Of a stretch of DNA of 58,875 nucleotides, positions 26,349 to 37,000 are shown in pieces. The stretch is from Bacteroidales bacterium (GTDB lineage: Bacteria; Bacteroidota; Bacteroidia; Bacteroidales; P3): assembly GCA_031263015.1 (NCBI GenBank), contig JAISGN010000001.1, forward strand, positions 1 to 58,875. Direction: 5' to 3'. The notes beneath the pieces are model-generated. The model was not told the DNA's origin and ran no database searches. It was given only the letters and a program-made list of their open reading frames with translations. The translations under genes were made by a program, and so were the position numbers. The first letter of the stretch is position 1. Each line of letters opens with the position of its first letter.

Positions 26349-27494
26349 ATGAATTTACCTCTTTTCATAGCGTGGAGATATGTTTTCAGCAAAAAGAAAC
26401 TTGGTGTTATTCATGTTATTTCAACCATTTCTCTTGTCGGAATCGCAATTGCGACTATGGCTTTAATGGTTGTGCTTTCTGTTTTCAACGGATTCACATC
26501 TGTTGCTTCGGATATGCTGTCCAGAAGCAACCCTCCTCTTATTATAGAGGCTAAAAAAGGGAAAACAATCAACATTTCAGAACTCAATTATAAGGGAATA
26601 ATTTCATTAGACGGCATAAAATCCGCATCTTGCGTCATAGAAGAAAGCGCATTGCTTAGTTTTGGTCAGCGGCAAGCAATAGTTAAAATAAGGACATCTG
26701 ATTCCATCACCGGCAAATGTCTTTTAGGCGAAGGGCTTGCTTACTTTATGGGATTTAATTCTAATTATTCCGAACGGGGATTGAGACTTAAATTCACTAT
26801 TCCCAAAAGAGAAAACAATGTTTCGGCGTTAATTCCTGAAGATAACTTTAATCAGGAAAATATTTTCTTCGGAGGAACATTTTCAACCCTAAGTAAATTG
26901 GATGAGAACTATGTTTTAGTGCCGCAAATCGCCGCACAAAATTTACTAAACTATGATTCCAACACATTCACATCAATCTTTATCACGCCCAAACAAGTAT
27001 CCAAAACAAAAACTCTTCAAAAACAAATCACTCAAATCATAGGAGAAAAATATATTGTAAAGAATCTTTTTGAGCAAGAGCCGATATATTATAAAGTAGT
27101 CAAGGCAGAAAAACTCGGAGTCTATATAATATTGGCATTTATTGTCTTTATAGCGACTTTTAACATCGTTGGCTCGCTGTCATTGCTTATTTTGGACAAG
27201 AAAAAAGACATAAATATCCTGCGAACTATGGGAATGAGCCTGCCGAATATAAGAAAAATTTATTTTTACAATGGTTTGGTGTTAAGTATCTTGGGTTCAG
27301 TAATCGGAATCGCTGTCGGATTGATTTTATGTTTGATTCAAAGCAAATTTTCTCTGATAAAAATGGGCGGAAACAACTTCTTAGTGGATGCATTCCCTGT
27401 AAAAATTATTGCATACGACATTATAAATATTTTTTGGGTTGCAGTTTCAATCGGAATCCTCTGTATCGGCATAATGGTACGGCGTTTAAAATAA
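26349..27494 (+). CDS. FtsX-like ABC permease, LolC/LolE type
   Basis: Inner-membrane permease of 381 residues. The N-terminal sequence FIAWRYVFSKKKLGVIHVIS followed by a transmembrane helix (GIAIATMALMVVLSVFNGF) is characteristic of LolC/LolE. A large periplasmic domain (about 50-255) is followed by three helices (from about 258). These proteins release lipoproteins from the inner membrane for outer-membrane sorting, with the LolD ATPase, which is not in the window. Starts two bases after rbfA. Confidence 0.85.
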   Translation: MNLPLFIAWRYVFSKKKLGVIHVISTISLVGIAIATMALMVVLSVFNGFTSVASDMLSRSNPPLIIEAKKGKTINISELNYKGIISLDGIKSASCVIEESALLSFGQRQAIVKIRTSDSITGKCLLGEGLAYFMGFNSNYSERGLRLKFTIPKRENNVSALIPEDNFNQENIFFGGTFSTLSKLDENYVLVPQIAAQNLLNYDSNTFTSIFITPKQVSKTKTLQKQITQIIGEKYIVKNLFEQEPIYYKVVKAEKLGVYIILAFIVFIATFNIVGSLSLLILDKKKDINILRTMGMSLPNIRKIYFYNGLVLSILGSVIGIAVGLILCLIQSKFSLIKMGGNNFLVDAFPVKIIAYDIINIFWVAVSIGILCIGIMVRRLK

Positions 27495-27514
27495 TTAAAA
27501 CCAAATTTTTGAAA

Positions 27515-30019
27515 ATGGAATCCGCCGAAAAATCTCTTTTTGTTGAAGTTTTATTACCGCTACATCTGCCATCATCATTCACATATCGCATTCCGAGAGA
27601 ATATTATGACGATATTTCCGTAGGACAAAGGGTTGCGGTGCAATTTGGCGGCAAAAAAATTTATTCGGGTATCGTTTCTGAAGTTCATTCTCGCATTCCG
27701 CAAGTACAAAACGTCAAATACATATTAGCCATCCTTGATTTAGAGCCGATTATATCAGAGAAAACCATAACATTCTGGCGTTGGATTGCAGATTATTACT
27801 GCTGTTATATCGGCGATGTGCTGGTTGCTGCTCTTCCGTCAGCGTTTAGATTAAAGAGCGAGACGAAAATTCTCATCAATACCTCATTTGAGGGCGATAT
27901 ATCTTCACTTTCCAACAATGAACAAAGCATTTTTGCCTTGCTAACAGCGGAAAAAAGTTATTCTATTGCGGAAATTGCCCAAAAAACCGCATTAGAGAAA
28001 AATATTCTGCCCATCATTCAGAATCTTATCAAGAAAAACATCATCATAACCGAGGAAGAACTAAATGAAAAGTTCAAACCTAAACAGGAAACCTTTATTT
28101 ATCTGACTGAAGATTACAGAAATGACAAAGAAAGCGACCAAAAAACATCACGATTGCAGGATTTATTCAGCCAGTTTGAGAAAAATCCGAAACAGAAACC
28201 ACAATATTTAGCATTACTTGCTTATTTTAGTATGCGGGAACAAGGTTCTTGGGATGTGAAAAAGGCAGATTTGATTGCTAAAAACGTATCACAAAACACT
28301 ATTAACACACTTATTCGTAAGGGAATAATGGTTTGCGAGAAAAAGAATGCTATTCGTTTCAGACAAAACGCCACTTCAATAGACGTAAATAACCTTACAT
28401 TGACACAAGAGCAACAATCTGTATTTGATTCCATAGTTCGTTCGCCACAAAACAAGGTTTCTCTGCTTTTTGGAGTTACTTCCAGCGGCAAAACCGAAGT
28501 CTATATAAAATTAATCCGGCATACAATCGCCCAAAATCGCCAAGTATTGTTTCTTTTGCCTGAAATAGCATTGACGACTCAACTGATTTTGCGACTGGAA
28601 CGCTATTTTGGCGAAAAAATAGGTGTTTATCATTCTCGTTTTTCTTCGGATGAACGGGCGGAAATCTTCAATAAAGTCAAAAATCCGAACAAATACCAAC
28701 GATATTCCGTTATTATAGGCTCGCGTTCGGCTGTTTTTTTACCATTTAACGACTTAGGCTTGATAATTATTGACGAAGAACATGACATTTCCTTCAAACA
28801 ATCCGAACAATCTCCTCGTTACAATGCAAAAGACGCTGCAATTTGGCTGGCGAAAGAGCATTCCGCAAGAGTAATACTTGGTAGTGCGACTCCAAGTATT
28901 GAATCATTTTACAATTGTAGGCAAGGAAAATACAATTTATTTGAATTAAAACACCGATTCTTGTCAATTCCTCTTCCGCAAATCATAATTTCCGATACAA
29001 AAGCGGCAAAAACCGAAGGGCAAATGCACTCTTTATTTACAAAAACCTTACTTGACCACATAGAAACAGCATTAAATCACGGCGAACAAGTCATTCTCTT
29101 CAAAAATCGCCGCGGATATTCGCCGCAGGTGCAGTGTTCCGTTTGCGGATACGTTGCAAAATGCCCTAATTGCGACGTTTCCTTGACACTACACAAAAAT
29201 TTGGCAAGCCTAAACTGCCATTATTGTGATTACAATCAGCCTTTAATTCAAACATGTCCTTCGTGTGGCTCCTCATTTTTGAAAAATATCGGCTTCGGAA
29301 CTGAAAAAATTGAAGAAGAACTGGCATCTTTTTTTCCAAAAGCAAGGATTTGTCGTATGGATATGGATAATACGCGACAAAAAAACTCATATCTGAAAAT
29401 TATTACAGCGTTTGAAAATAGAGATATTGACATTTTAATAGGCACACAAATGGTTTCAAAGGGATTAGACTTCAATAATGTGTCATTAGTTGGTGTTTTA
29501 GATGCGGATTCGCTACTTTATTTTCCTGATTTTCGTGCAAACGAGCGTTTTTTTCAACTTTTAACGCAAGTAAGTGGGAGATCAGGACGCAAGAAACAAG
29601 GAAAAGTGGTCATACAAACCGCAAACCCGCAGAAAAAAGCCATTCTTGACGTTCAAAACAATGATTATCTATCAATGTACCAAGAACAAATTGCGGAAAG
29701 GGCTATTTTTCACTATCCACCCTTCTATCACTTGGTAAAAATTACCATTTCCCATGCCGAAAAACCTCGTTTGGACGCCGTAACCGAAGATTATTTTTCG
29801 CAGATACGCCGTATTTTTTCAACAGAACGCCTTTTCGGTCCTGTAGAACCTCAAATAAATAGAATAAGAAATCGTTTCCTTTCGCAAATTTGGCTAAAAC
29901 TTGAACCTAATCTTTCATATTCTGCCGCTAAAACAGAGATTCTTCGCTTAAATGAGGCATTTTTGGCAGATGAAAAGAACAAATCCGTGCGAATAATCGT
30001 TGATATTGACCCGCAATAG
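27515..30019 (+). CDS. priA: primosomal protein N', replication restart helicase PriA
   Basis: 3'-5' SF2 helicase that reloads the replisome at stalled forks. 834 residues: N-terminal DNA-binding domain (SFTYRIPREYY), winged-helix part, Walker A FGVTSSGKTEVY (about residue 325), DEEHD box in IIIDEEHDISFKQ, and an eight-Cys zinc region (CSVCGYVAKCPNC ... CHYC ... CPSC). Helicase motifs V and VI are in LIGTQMVSKGLDF and LTQVSGRSGR. The longest frame begins at 27329 inside the permease gene; ATG 27515 gives the family N-terminus. Confidence 0.95.
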   Translation: MESAEKSLFVEVLLPLHLPSSFTYRIPREYYDDISVGQRVAVQFGGKKIYSGIVSEVHSRIPQVQNVKYILAILDLEPIISEKTITFWRWIADYYCCYIGDVLVAALPSAFRLKSETKILINTSFEGDISSLSNNEQSIFALLTAEKSYSIAEIAQKTALEKNILPIIQNLIKKNIIITEEELNEKFKPKQETFIYLTEDYRNDKESDQKTSRLQDLFSQFEKNPKQKPQYLALLAYFSMREQGSWDVKKADLIAKNVSQNTINTLIRKGIMVCEKKNAIRFRQNATSIDVNNLTLTQEQQSVFDSIVRSPQNKVSLLFGVTSSGKTEVYIKLIRHTIAQNRQVLFLLPEIALTTQLILRLERYFGEKIGVYHSRFSSDERAEIFNKVKNPNKYQRYSVIIGSRSAVFLPFNDLGLIIIDEEHDISFKQSEQSPRYNAKDAAIWLAKEHSARVILGSATPSIESFYNCRQGKYNLFELKHRFLSIPLPQIIISDTKAAKTEGQMHSLFTKTLLDHIETALNHGEQVILFKNRRGYSPQVQCSVCGYVAKCPNCDVSLTLHKNLASLNCHYCDYNQPLIQTCPSCGSSFLKNIGFGTEKIEEELASFFPKARICRMDMDNTRQKNSYLKIITAFENRDIDILIGTQMVSKGLDFNNVSLVGVLDADSLLYFPDFRANERFFQLLTQVSGRSGRKKQGKVVIQTANPQKKAILDVQNNDYLSMYQEQIAERAIFHYPPFYHLVKITISHAEKPRLDAVTEDYFSQIRRIFSTERLFGPVEPQINRIRNRFLSQIWLKLEPNLSYSAAKTEILRLNEAFLADEKNKSVRIIVDIDPQ

Positions 30020-30051
30020 TGCTTATTGAATCACAATACAAGCAAAACAAA

Positions 30052-30969
30052 TTATAACCAGTGCTTGCGTTTGAAGTAAATAATGAATCCGATTACTGTA
30101 ACGAGCATCAAACCGCATATTCCGTAAAATGTCCATTCTTTGTCCGCAAAAAGCAACTTTACATTCATACCATAGATACCCGAAATAACGGTAAGAGGCA
30201 ACATAATAGTAGAAATGAATGTGAGAACACGCATAATCTCATTCGTTTTGTTTGTCTGCAAGGAATCAAAAGTCTTAGCCAAGCCGACAATCAACTCTCC
30301 GTAATCCTCAACCATATCAAACATTTTCTGATACTGGTCAAGAATGTTTCCCCAATATTCTTCCATATCTTCCGCATAGCCTTTTATGCCGCCGGATTCA
30401 AATTTGTGAAAAACCCTTAACTGAGGTTTGAAAGTGGTATTAAGAAATATAATGTTCTTTCTTGTAACGGATATATGCTCAATAACCTTATCGGCGTTCT
30501 TCGTGAAGATATCGTAATTTATTGTATCCACTTCCGAGCCTATTCGCAAGATTAAGGTATAGGTTTCTACCATAAGCCTGTCAAGAATATTGTAAAGAAG
30601 CATATCAGATGAGGCAGCAATATCTTCCATGTCCGTTTCACCTTTTGCTTGTCGCTCCTGCATATCCTTAAACAGGTTTTTGACCACCCAATGCGAGCGT
30701 CCTATAGTAACAATGTAGTCCTTACCCCAAAATATCTTCACTTCCTTAACACGAACGAAGCGATTGGCTTTATCAAAATAAGGAAAATGGAGAATAAGGA
30801 AATAATAATCGTCATATTCGTCTATTTTCGGACGTTGATTCGCACTCCTACAGTCTTCAATGTCCAAAGGGTGAAAACCGAATGTGTTTAACAGAAAATC
30901 ATAATCGTCATCACTCGGATTTAATACGTGAACCCACCTCACATTCTCAAAGTTAATTGTTTCTATCAC
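30052..30969 (-). CDS. corA: CorA-family magnesium/cobalt channel
   Basis: Pentameric Mg2+ channel of the inner membrane. 305 residues: cytoplasmic funnel domain (1-245), then two C-terminal membrane helices with the selectivity motif GMN in ISGIYGMNV, and a lysine-rich end (YFKRKHWL). The start is GTG at 30969, preceded by a strong AAGGAGGAAAA site. Convergent with priA, with its own promoter. Confidence 0.93.
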   Translation of the reverse strand: MIETINFENVRWVHVLNPSDDDYDFLLNTFGFHPLDIEDCRSANQRPKIDEYDDYYFLILHFPYFDKANRFVRVKEVKIFWGKDYIVTIGRSHWVVKNLFKDMQERQAKGETDMEDIAASSDMLLYNILDRLMVETYTLILRIGSEVDTINYDIFTKNADKVIEHISVTRKNIIFLNTTFKPQLRVFHKFESGGIKGYAEDMEEYWGNILDQYQKMFDMVEDYGELIVGLAKTFDSLQTNKTNEIMRVLTFISTIMLPLTVISGIYGMNVKLLFADKEWTFYGICGLMLVTVIGFIIYFKRKHWL

Positions 30970-31018
30970 GATTTTCCTCCTTTGTTTTAAGAGTTAGACA
31001 ACTATTTTTACGAATTTG

Positions 31019-31026
31019 CAAAGTTA
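31019..31026 (-). promoter_or_regulatory. -7 promoter box for corA
   Basis: Minus-strand TAACTTTG (plus CAAAGTTA), about 50 bases before the GTG start. Confidence 0.5.
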
Positions 31027-31085
31027 CGCTTTTTTTTCAAATAAGCCAAGCAGCAAGAGATTTTGCTCAAATGAAGAGTAAAAAG

Positions 31086-31116
31086 TTTGGAGTTTCAAAA
31101 AAAAGTTGTACTTTTG
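31086..31116 (+). promoter_or_regulatory. promoter of tRNA-Phe
   Basis: TTTG (31086-31089), 19 bases, then TACTTTTG (31109-31116): a full match to the Bacteroidota -33/-7 consensus, 30 bases before the tRNA. Confidence 0.8.
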
Positions 31117-31146
31117 CACACTCAAAAACAGAACAAAGGTTCGAAT

Positions 31147-31219
<73 letters not shown>

Positions 31220-31223
31220 CTGC

Positions 31224-31258
31224 AAAAAAGGAAGTAATATCTTATTACTTCCTTTTTT
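31224..31258 (+). terminator. terminator after tRNA-Phe
   Basis: A perfect 15-base-pair stem (arms around GGAAGTAAT / ATTACTTCC, flanked by A and T runs) with a five-base loop, starting five bases after the tRNA. Confidence 0.92.
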
Positions 31259-31383
31259 CTTGCCCTTTGCCGTCATCAATACGAACATCTGTCGTTTCAA
31301 TACCCTTTTAAAATGCAATGATACGAATTAAAAACTTATATATTCGGCGTATGGATATATCTGAAACAGAGGATGTTCTCACC

Positions 31384-31509
31384 AAAGGCTGTTTGTTCGT
31401 GTCGGAATGACATTAGTCCGTGTCGGATTGAAATTATGTTTTATTAAGAGGCTGTTTCGTGCGAATGAAAGGCTGTTTCATTTTAACCAAACAGCCTTTC
31501 ATTTTTACA
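31384..31509. repeat. 21-bp-register repeat array E (six units, mixed families)
   Basis: Units start at 31384, 31405, 31426, 31447, 31468 and 31489, exactly 21 bases apart. Units 1, 4 and 5 carry (A)AGGCTGTTT and unit 6 AAACAGCCTTT. Unit 2 carries ACATTAGTCCGTGTCG (the core of the 19.1-kb array) and unit 3 TTATGTTTTATT (also in array B). Lies in the convergent gap between tRNA-Phe and porQ. An in-frame TGA in unit 2 argues against coding. Confidence 0.88.
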
Positions 31510-31600
31510 AAAGCAAGTAACGTCTGCGTAAGACGCTACAATATACGCATAAAATGCAGGAATATAAAGATAATCTATTGATTGGTGTTGCCTTTTGTTG

Positions 31601-32635
31601 CTATATTTTTACCGAAAGGGTTATATAGTTGGGCGAACCATAGATGTGGTACTCGCTTCTGGCGTAACTGATGGTGAAACGCTTGATATATATGTTGCAT
31701 CCGTAAGAAAATCCCGTCAAAGAGAATGCATCCGCCACCGCCATCTCTCTATTGCGCCGCCAAGAGTAACCTAATGATATGTCAAAGTGCTTTGAGGGCT
31801 TGAAATTAACGCCTACAATCAAATGACGAAAGGCATTATCCAATTCATGCAGGAAAGCGTTATCTTCTTTCTTTACAATATTGCCATCCAAATCAACATT
31901 CTGTTCATCATTAAGAGCGTCTTTGTACATCAAATCCCAATTGTTAATATCGGAAAGGGTCGCATACAATGTTAAAGGGGCATATTTGAGTTTTTTACTG
32001 ACGCCTAACGAAACATTAAACGGCAAATCTTCCGTTACGGAGTAGAGTTGCTTCAATTGTTTGCCGAAATTCTTTATCATAAGTGTAGCTCCCCAACTGC
32101 GATTGCTGCTAATATATGTTGCAGCGATGTCAAACGCCAAAGCAAACGCCGAATAAGATTCATATTGTGAGAAAATAGGTTTGGCAGATGCACCAATAAA
32201 AACATTTTCGTCCAATTGCCGCCCCCAAGATATATTAAAGACGTAATCGGAAACGTAAAATTTACTCGTAATATAGCCATTGGCTTCTGTGGATGTAAAG
32301 CTTCCGTAATCCAAATATTGTAAGCCGAATCCGAAAGAGCCTATTGACTTAAAAGTATGAGAATATGCTAATGCGTATTGATTTATGCCGGCAAAGATAT
32401 CCGTATATGTCAGCGAGAAATCATTATTGACGCTATCGGAAAGAAGGCTCGGATTGCTCATAGCAAAATTCAAATCATTAGTATAAGCAGATACGAAATC
32501 CATACCTAATGCTGCCGATTTGGCATTTGAGTTGAAGTTATTGAGAAAGCCATACAAACCGCTACCGCCTTTCTGTGCTTGAACAATAAGGCTTGACAAC
32601 GAGATTATAACAACAATAAGACTCTTTTTACGCAT
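31601..32635 (-). CDS. porQ: type IX secretion system protein PorQ
   Basis: Outer-membrane barrel related to PorV/FadL and, by family, part of the attachment complex with PorU, PorV and PorZ that anchors T9SS cargo to A-LPS. 344 residues with a signal peptide (MRKKSLIVVIISLSSLIVQAQ), then the family opening GGSGLYGFLNNFNSNAKSAA and NDLNFAMSNPSLLSD, and beta-strand repeats to the end. ATG 32635 is used rather than 32671 because it places the signal peptide at the N-terminus. Downstream of pgi on the same strand (74-base gap). Consistent with T9SS cargo elsewhere in the window. Confidence 0.83.
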   Translation of the reverse strand: MRKKSLIVVIISLSSLIVQAQKGGSGLYGFLNNFNSNAKSAALGMDFVSAYTNDLNFAMSNPSLLSDSVNNDFSLTYTDIFAGINQYALAYSHTFKSIGSFGFGLQYLDYGSFTSTEANGYITSKFYVSDYVFNISWGRQLDENVFIGASAKPIFSQYESYSAFALAFDIAATYISSNRSWGATLMIKNFGKQLKQLYSVTEDLPFNVSLGVSKKLKYAPLTLYATLSDINNWDLMYKDALNDEQNVDLDGNIVKKEDNAFLHELDNAFRHLIVGVNFKPSKHFDISLGYSWRRNREMAVADAFSLTGFSYGCNIYIKRFTISYARSEYHIYGSPNYITLSVKI

Positions 32636-32709
32636 AAAGAAAATTCTAAAATCAGATATAATAACGCTCAAACCTCACTTTATATTATTGAAGTCAAGAA
32701 ATATTTTTA

Positions 32710-33990
32710 TTATATCAGGTTTCTGCCAAGCAAATGAAACATATTTTGTTTGTATGCCTCAACTCCCGGCTGATTAAAGGGATTTACTCCAAGCAAATAG
32801 CCGCTTAAAGCACAGGAAAACTCAAAGAAATAGATTAAACCGCCTATTGTTTCTTCGTTTATGGCGTCTATGGTTATTGTTATTTGAGGTACATCTCCGT
32901 TTATGTGGGCTAATCGCGTTCCTTCTTCGGCTTTGTGATTTATGGTAGAGATGCTTTTGTTGCAAAGGTAATTTAAGCCGTCTTTATCATCGTTATCATA
33001 CGGTATTGCGACAGATGATGCCGATGATTCAACATGTATGACGGTTTCAAACAAATGTCGCACGCCTTCTTGCACATATTGTCCTAACGAATGCAAATCC
33101 GTCGTATATATTGCAGAGACAGGGAAGATTCCTTTGCCGTCTTTGCCTTCGCTTTCGCCGAAAAGTTGTTTCCACCATTCGGAAAAACAGGTTAATCTCG
33201 GCTCATAACTCACCAACATCTCTATTGCTTTGCCGTTTTGCAATAATGCGTTTCGCATTGCAGCGTATTGCCATGCGGGATTGTCGTTACAGGCTCTCAA
33301 AAGTTGGTCTCGCATTGCCAAAGCCCCATTCATAAGTTTTGAAATATCAAATCCTGCTACTGCTATCGGCAACAAACCAACCGGAGTAAGCACCGAAAAG
33401 CGTCCTCCTACATTATCGGGCACTATAAAGGTCTTATATCCTAACGAATCTGCAAGAGACTTCAATGCTCCTTTACTTTTGTCGGTTATAGCAATGATAC
33501 GCTCTTTTGCTTCTTGCCCGTATTTTGCTTGAATGTGCTCTCGCAATATCCTAAACGCAATCGCAGGCTCGGTTGTCGTACCTGATTTTGATATAACTGC
33601 AAGGCAATAATCTTTTTTATCCAATACGTGCAACAAATCAGCGATATAATCTTCCGAAAGATTATTACCGGCATATATAATCAGAGGAGATTGTCGGTCT
33701 TCTCTGATTTGGTTAAAATGATTGCTTAATGCCTCTATCACAGCCTTTGCTCCGAGATAACTACCTCCTATTCCGATGACCACAAACACATCACAGCGCC
33801 GTTGCAATGCAGCAGCCGTTTGATTTATATCAGATATTATTTCGGAGGAATTAGCAGGTAAATCCATCCATCCAAGATATTCGTTGCCCGAACCTGTGCC
33901 TTGGATAAGTTGTTCGTGGATATGCTGCATTTGTTGTAAGCATTGCTCAAAATGAACGCTTGTTTCGTTACATTCAAACTTGATTTCCAT
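32710..33990 (-). CDS. pgi: glucose-6-phosphate isomerase
   Basis: Interconverts glucose 6-phosphate and fructose 6-phosphate. 426 residues, the shorter class found in Firmicutes and Bacteroidota. Motifs: VVIGIGGSYLGAKAVIEAL, ISKSGTTTEPAIAF (sugar-phosphate loop), DNVGGRFSVLTPVGLLP, the catalytic Glu in YVQEG and HKAEEG... near the end. Upstream is the terminator of the DUF2723 gene; porQ follows. Confidence 0.96.
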   Translation of the reverse strand: MEIKFECNETSVHFEQCLQQMQHIHEQLIQGTGSGNEYLGWMDLPANSSEIISDINQTAAALQRRCDVFVVIGIGGSYLGAKAVIEALSNHFNQIREDRQSPLIIYAGNNLSEDYIADLLHVLDKKDYCLAVISKSGTTTEPAIAFRILREHIQAKYGQEAKERIIAITDKSKGALKSLADSLGYKTFIVPDNVGGRFSVLTPVGLLPIAVAGFDISKLMNGALAMRDQLLRACNDNPAWQYAAMRNALLQNGKAIEMLVSYEPRLTCFSEWWKQLFGESEGKDGKGIFPVSAIYTTDLHSLGQYVQEGVRHLFETVIHVESSASSVAIPYDNDDKDGLNYLCNKSISTINHKAEEGTRLAHINGDVPQITITIDAINEETIGGLIYFFEFSCALSGYLLGVNPFNQPGVEAYKQNMFHLLGRNLI

Positions 33991-34004
33991 AAATTGTTAT
34001 TTGA

Positions 34005-34054
34005 TTAAAAAAAACGCACACCGCTACTAATTGATTAGAAAAGCAGTAGTGTGC
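34005..34054 (-). terminator. terminator after the DUF2723 gene
   Basis: On the minus strand GCACAC(tactgc) pairs with (gtagcg)GTGTGC, allowing a small bulge, followed by eight T residues. Confidence 0.8.
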
Positions 34055-34084
34055 TGTTTATCACTTGTTTGTTTATTTTCTTAT

Positions 34085-37000
34085 TTACTGTACTTGTCCG
34101 CTTGAGGCAAGAGAGCTAAGTACTTGATTGTTTTGTATTTTTGTTAGTACGGAAGGCAGCTGGTGTTGTTGAGCATTTTGCAATACAAAAGTGAGTAATT
34201 GTTGTGTTCTTTGCTGTAAATCGCTGTCGTTACCGCTTAATTTTAACATTTGCTCTACTTTGTCCAATGCGGCGATAAATGCTTTCCCGCTTTCGTCTTT
34301 TCTGTTCTCCCTTGCCAAAGATGCAGCCTGATTTATCTCATTTACAATGTCGTTATAGAGCATTCTTGCTTCTTGAAGTTGATCAATAGCGGATAGTTCG
34401 GGGATTGATGCTTTGCGACTTTGCAAAGATGTTATTCCATGCTTTGATGCTTCTTCTAAAACATAAGATAACATTTGCAATTGCATTATTTTATCGCCTT
34501 CAACTGAGCGAGCAAGTTTGCCTTTGAATTGTTTATAGTAATTATAATGGGCAAGATAGTGATTAAACATAGCTGTATAAATTTCTTCACCCTTTTGCTT
34601 GTCGCCGGCTTCGCAATAAGCAGTTGCCAACAGCATATCCGAGTTTCCTATTGTAACATTGCTAAATGGAAATTCCTTTACAGCCTTGTTAAGTACGTTT
34701 ATAGCCTTTGCATTCTTACCTTCAGAAATCAGAGTGCGTGCAAGCAAAGAATGAAATTGCCTCATCATTACAGCATTGTTCATAGAAACAGCATCTTCCA
34801 AATAATAGTCTTTATGATTTACGTTTCCCCATTTGAATTGGTTCATAAACTTATCATAAGTTACGTCTGTATTGATATTCATATTAGCTCTGTAAGGCAC
34901 AATGCGATAAAGCAAACCATCCTGTCTCATATATTCGGTCAGATTTGGAATAAAACCTTTAAATTGGTTGGGACTCATAATATACATCGGGCGTTCAAAG
35001 CCGTTGGTTGCTATCATATCAAGCACCATTAAGTCATTACGAGGTAATTGTTTATATCCATAATCACCAACTGGTATTGTAAATTCAAATTTGCCCTGTT
35101 CGCCATCCACTAACTCCTTAGGGTAAATACCTTTTGCTGCCATCTTTGCTTTATCAAAAGGAATTATCCATTGGTTGCCGGTAAGATAATTGATAGAGTC
35201 CATAAACTCGGAATTCATGTCAAAACGGGCAGCAATTTTCTTTAGAACATCGGTACCATTCATAGGTTGGACAGACGGAAATAATAATGTAACATCACTA
35301 CCTAAGCCATAATAACGTTTAGGTAAAGTAAATTTTATTTTATCCGCATCATACACCTTATTATATAGTTGTTCAACATACCAGCTCATACCGGCAAGAG
35401 TAACATTGACTATTCTAACATCGGGTCTTATGCCTTCAACTTCCTGAGCATACCAAAGAGGGAAGGTATCGTTGTCTCCGAAAACAAACAATATTGCATC
35501 CTTATCACAAGACTCCAAATAGTCCTTAGCAATGTCTCTTGTCATATAACGAATGCTTCTGTCGTGGTCATCCCACTCCTGAGAAGCCATCAGAACAGGC
35601 ACAGCAATTAAACAAATTAAAGATACGGCTATTGCTTTTGCATTTTCATTCAATTTAACCTTGCGTAGCCAGTCAAAAAGTGCATAAACGCCCAGACCAA
35701 TCCATATTGCAAAAGCATAAAACGAGCCTGCATAAGCATAATCTCTTTCACGCGGCTGTGCAGGCGGCTGATTCAGATAAACGACTATTGCCAAGCCCGT
35801 CATAAAGAATAGTAAGAATACAACAAAAGCATCTTTCTTTCTTCTCTTTATATGAAATATCAATCCGGCAATACCAAGTAGCAACGGCAAACAAAACAAT
35901 CTGTTTTTGGCTTTGTTGTTTGCCAAATCCGGTGGCAGATTGTCTTGTGGTCCAAGACGCCATGCATCGATGAAATCAATGCCTGTTATCCAGTTTCCGT
36001 GCAAAACGTCTTTTGTTCCGTTAGAAGGATTTTCCGGATTAGAGCCGTCATAGTTTAATCCGTAGTTTTGTATATCGTTTTGCCTGCCTGCGAAATTCCA
36101 TAAGAAGTAACGCCAATACATATGATTGACCTGATAACGGAAAAAGTATGTTAAATTTTCAGTAAATGTTGGCTTTCTATCACCGTTTATCCCAGTAAAA
36201 AGTTTATAATAAGGAATGTGCGGACGGCTTGGGTCATGGCTGTACATACGTGGGAAAAGAGTGCAGTAATCACCTTTCCAGACAGGATCTCCCTGCTGTT
36301 TAACCTCAATATATTTGCCATTAGCAGTATCTTTTATGTATTTGCTGTTGCCTTCCTTGTATCTTTCAAAAGGAGCGTTGTAATACTCGCCATAAAACAG
36401 CGGAGAAGAGCCGTATTGGTCTCTATTAAAATAAGAAAGCAGGCTTAAAGCATCCTTAGGAGCGTTTTCGTTGATAGGAGTGTTGGCATTAGCCCGTATA
36501 ATGATTGTAGCAAAAGTTGAATATCCTATAAGGAAAAACAAAAACGACAGAACAATGGTGTTTAATATCGGTTTCTCTTTGCGTTTAGAGTATAATAATC
36601 CCCAAACAATAAGTCCTATTATCAGCAGAATAAAGATAATCGTTCCGGAATTAAACGGCATACCTATCGAATTAACAAAGAATATTTCAAACTTACTTGC
36701 AAACTTAATAATCCAAGGGATGAGCAGATACATAACAAATGCTACAATAATAATAGAAACAGCGCCCGCCCAGAACAATCCTTTCTTTGTCGTCTTATAC
36801 TTTTTGTAGTAAAAGACATAAACAATGGCTGGAATGGTAAGCAAGTTCAGCAGATGGACACCAATAGCAATTCCGATAAGGAAAGATATTAATATAAGCC
36901 AACGCAGATTATGCTTGTCGTCTGCTTGCGATTCCCATTTTAGAATAGCCCAAAACGTTACCGCTGTGAAGAAAGACGACATCGCATACACCTCTCCTTC

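Noticed and set aside
27329-27514. N-terminal extension of priA
   Set aside because: Lies inside the permease gene in another frame; the family N-terminus begins at 27515.
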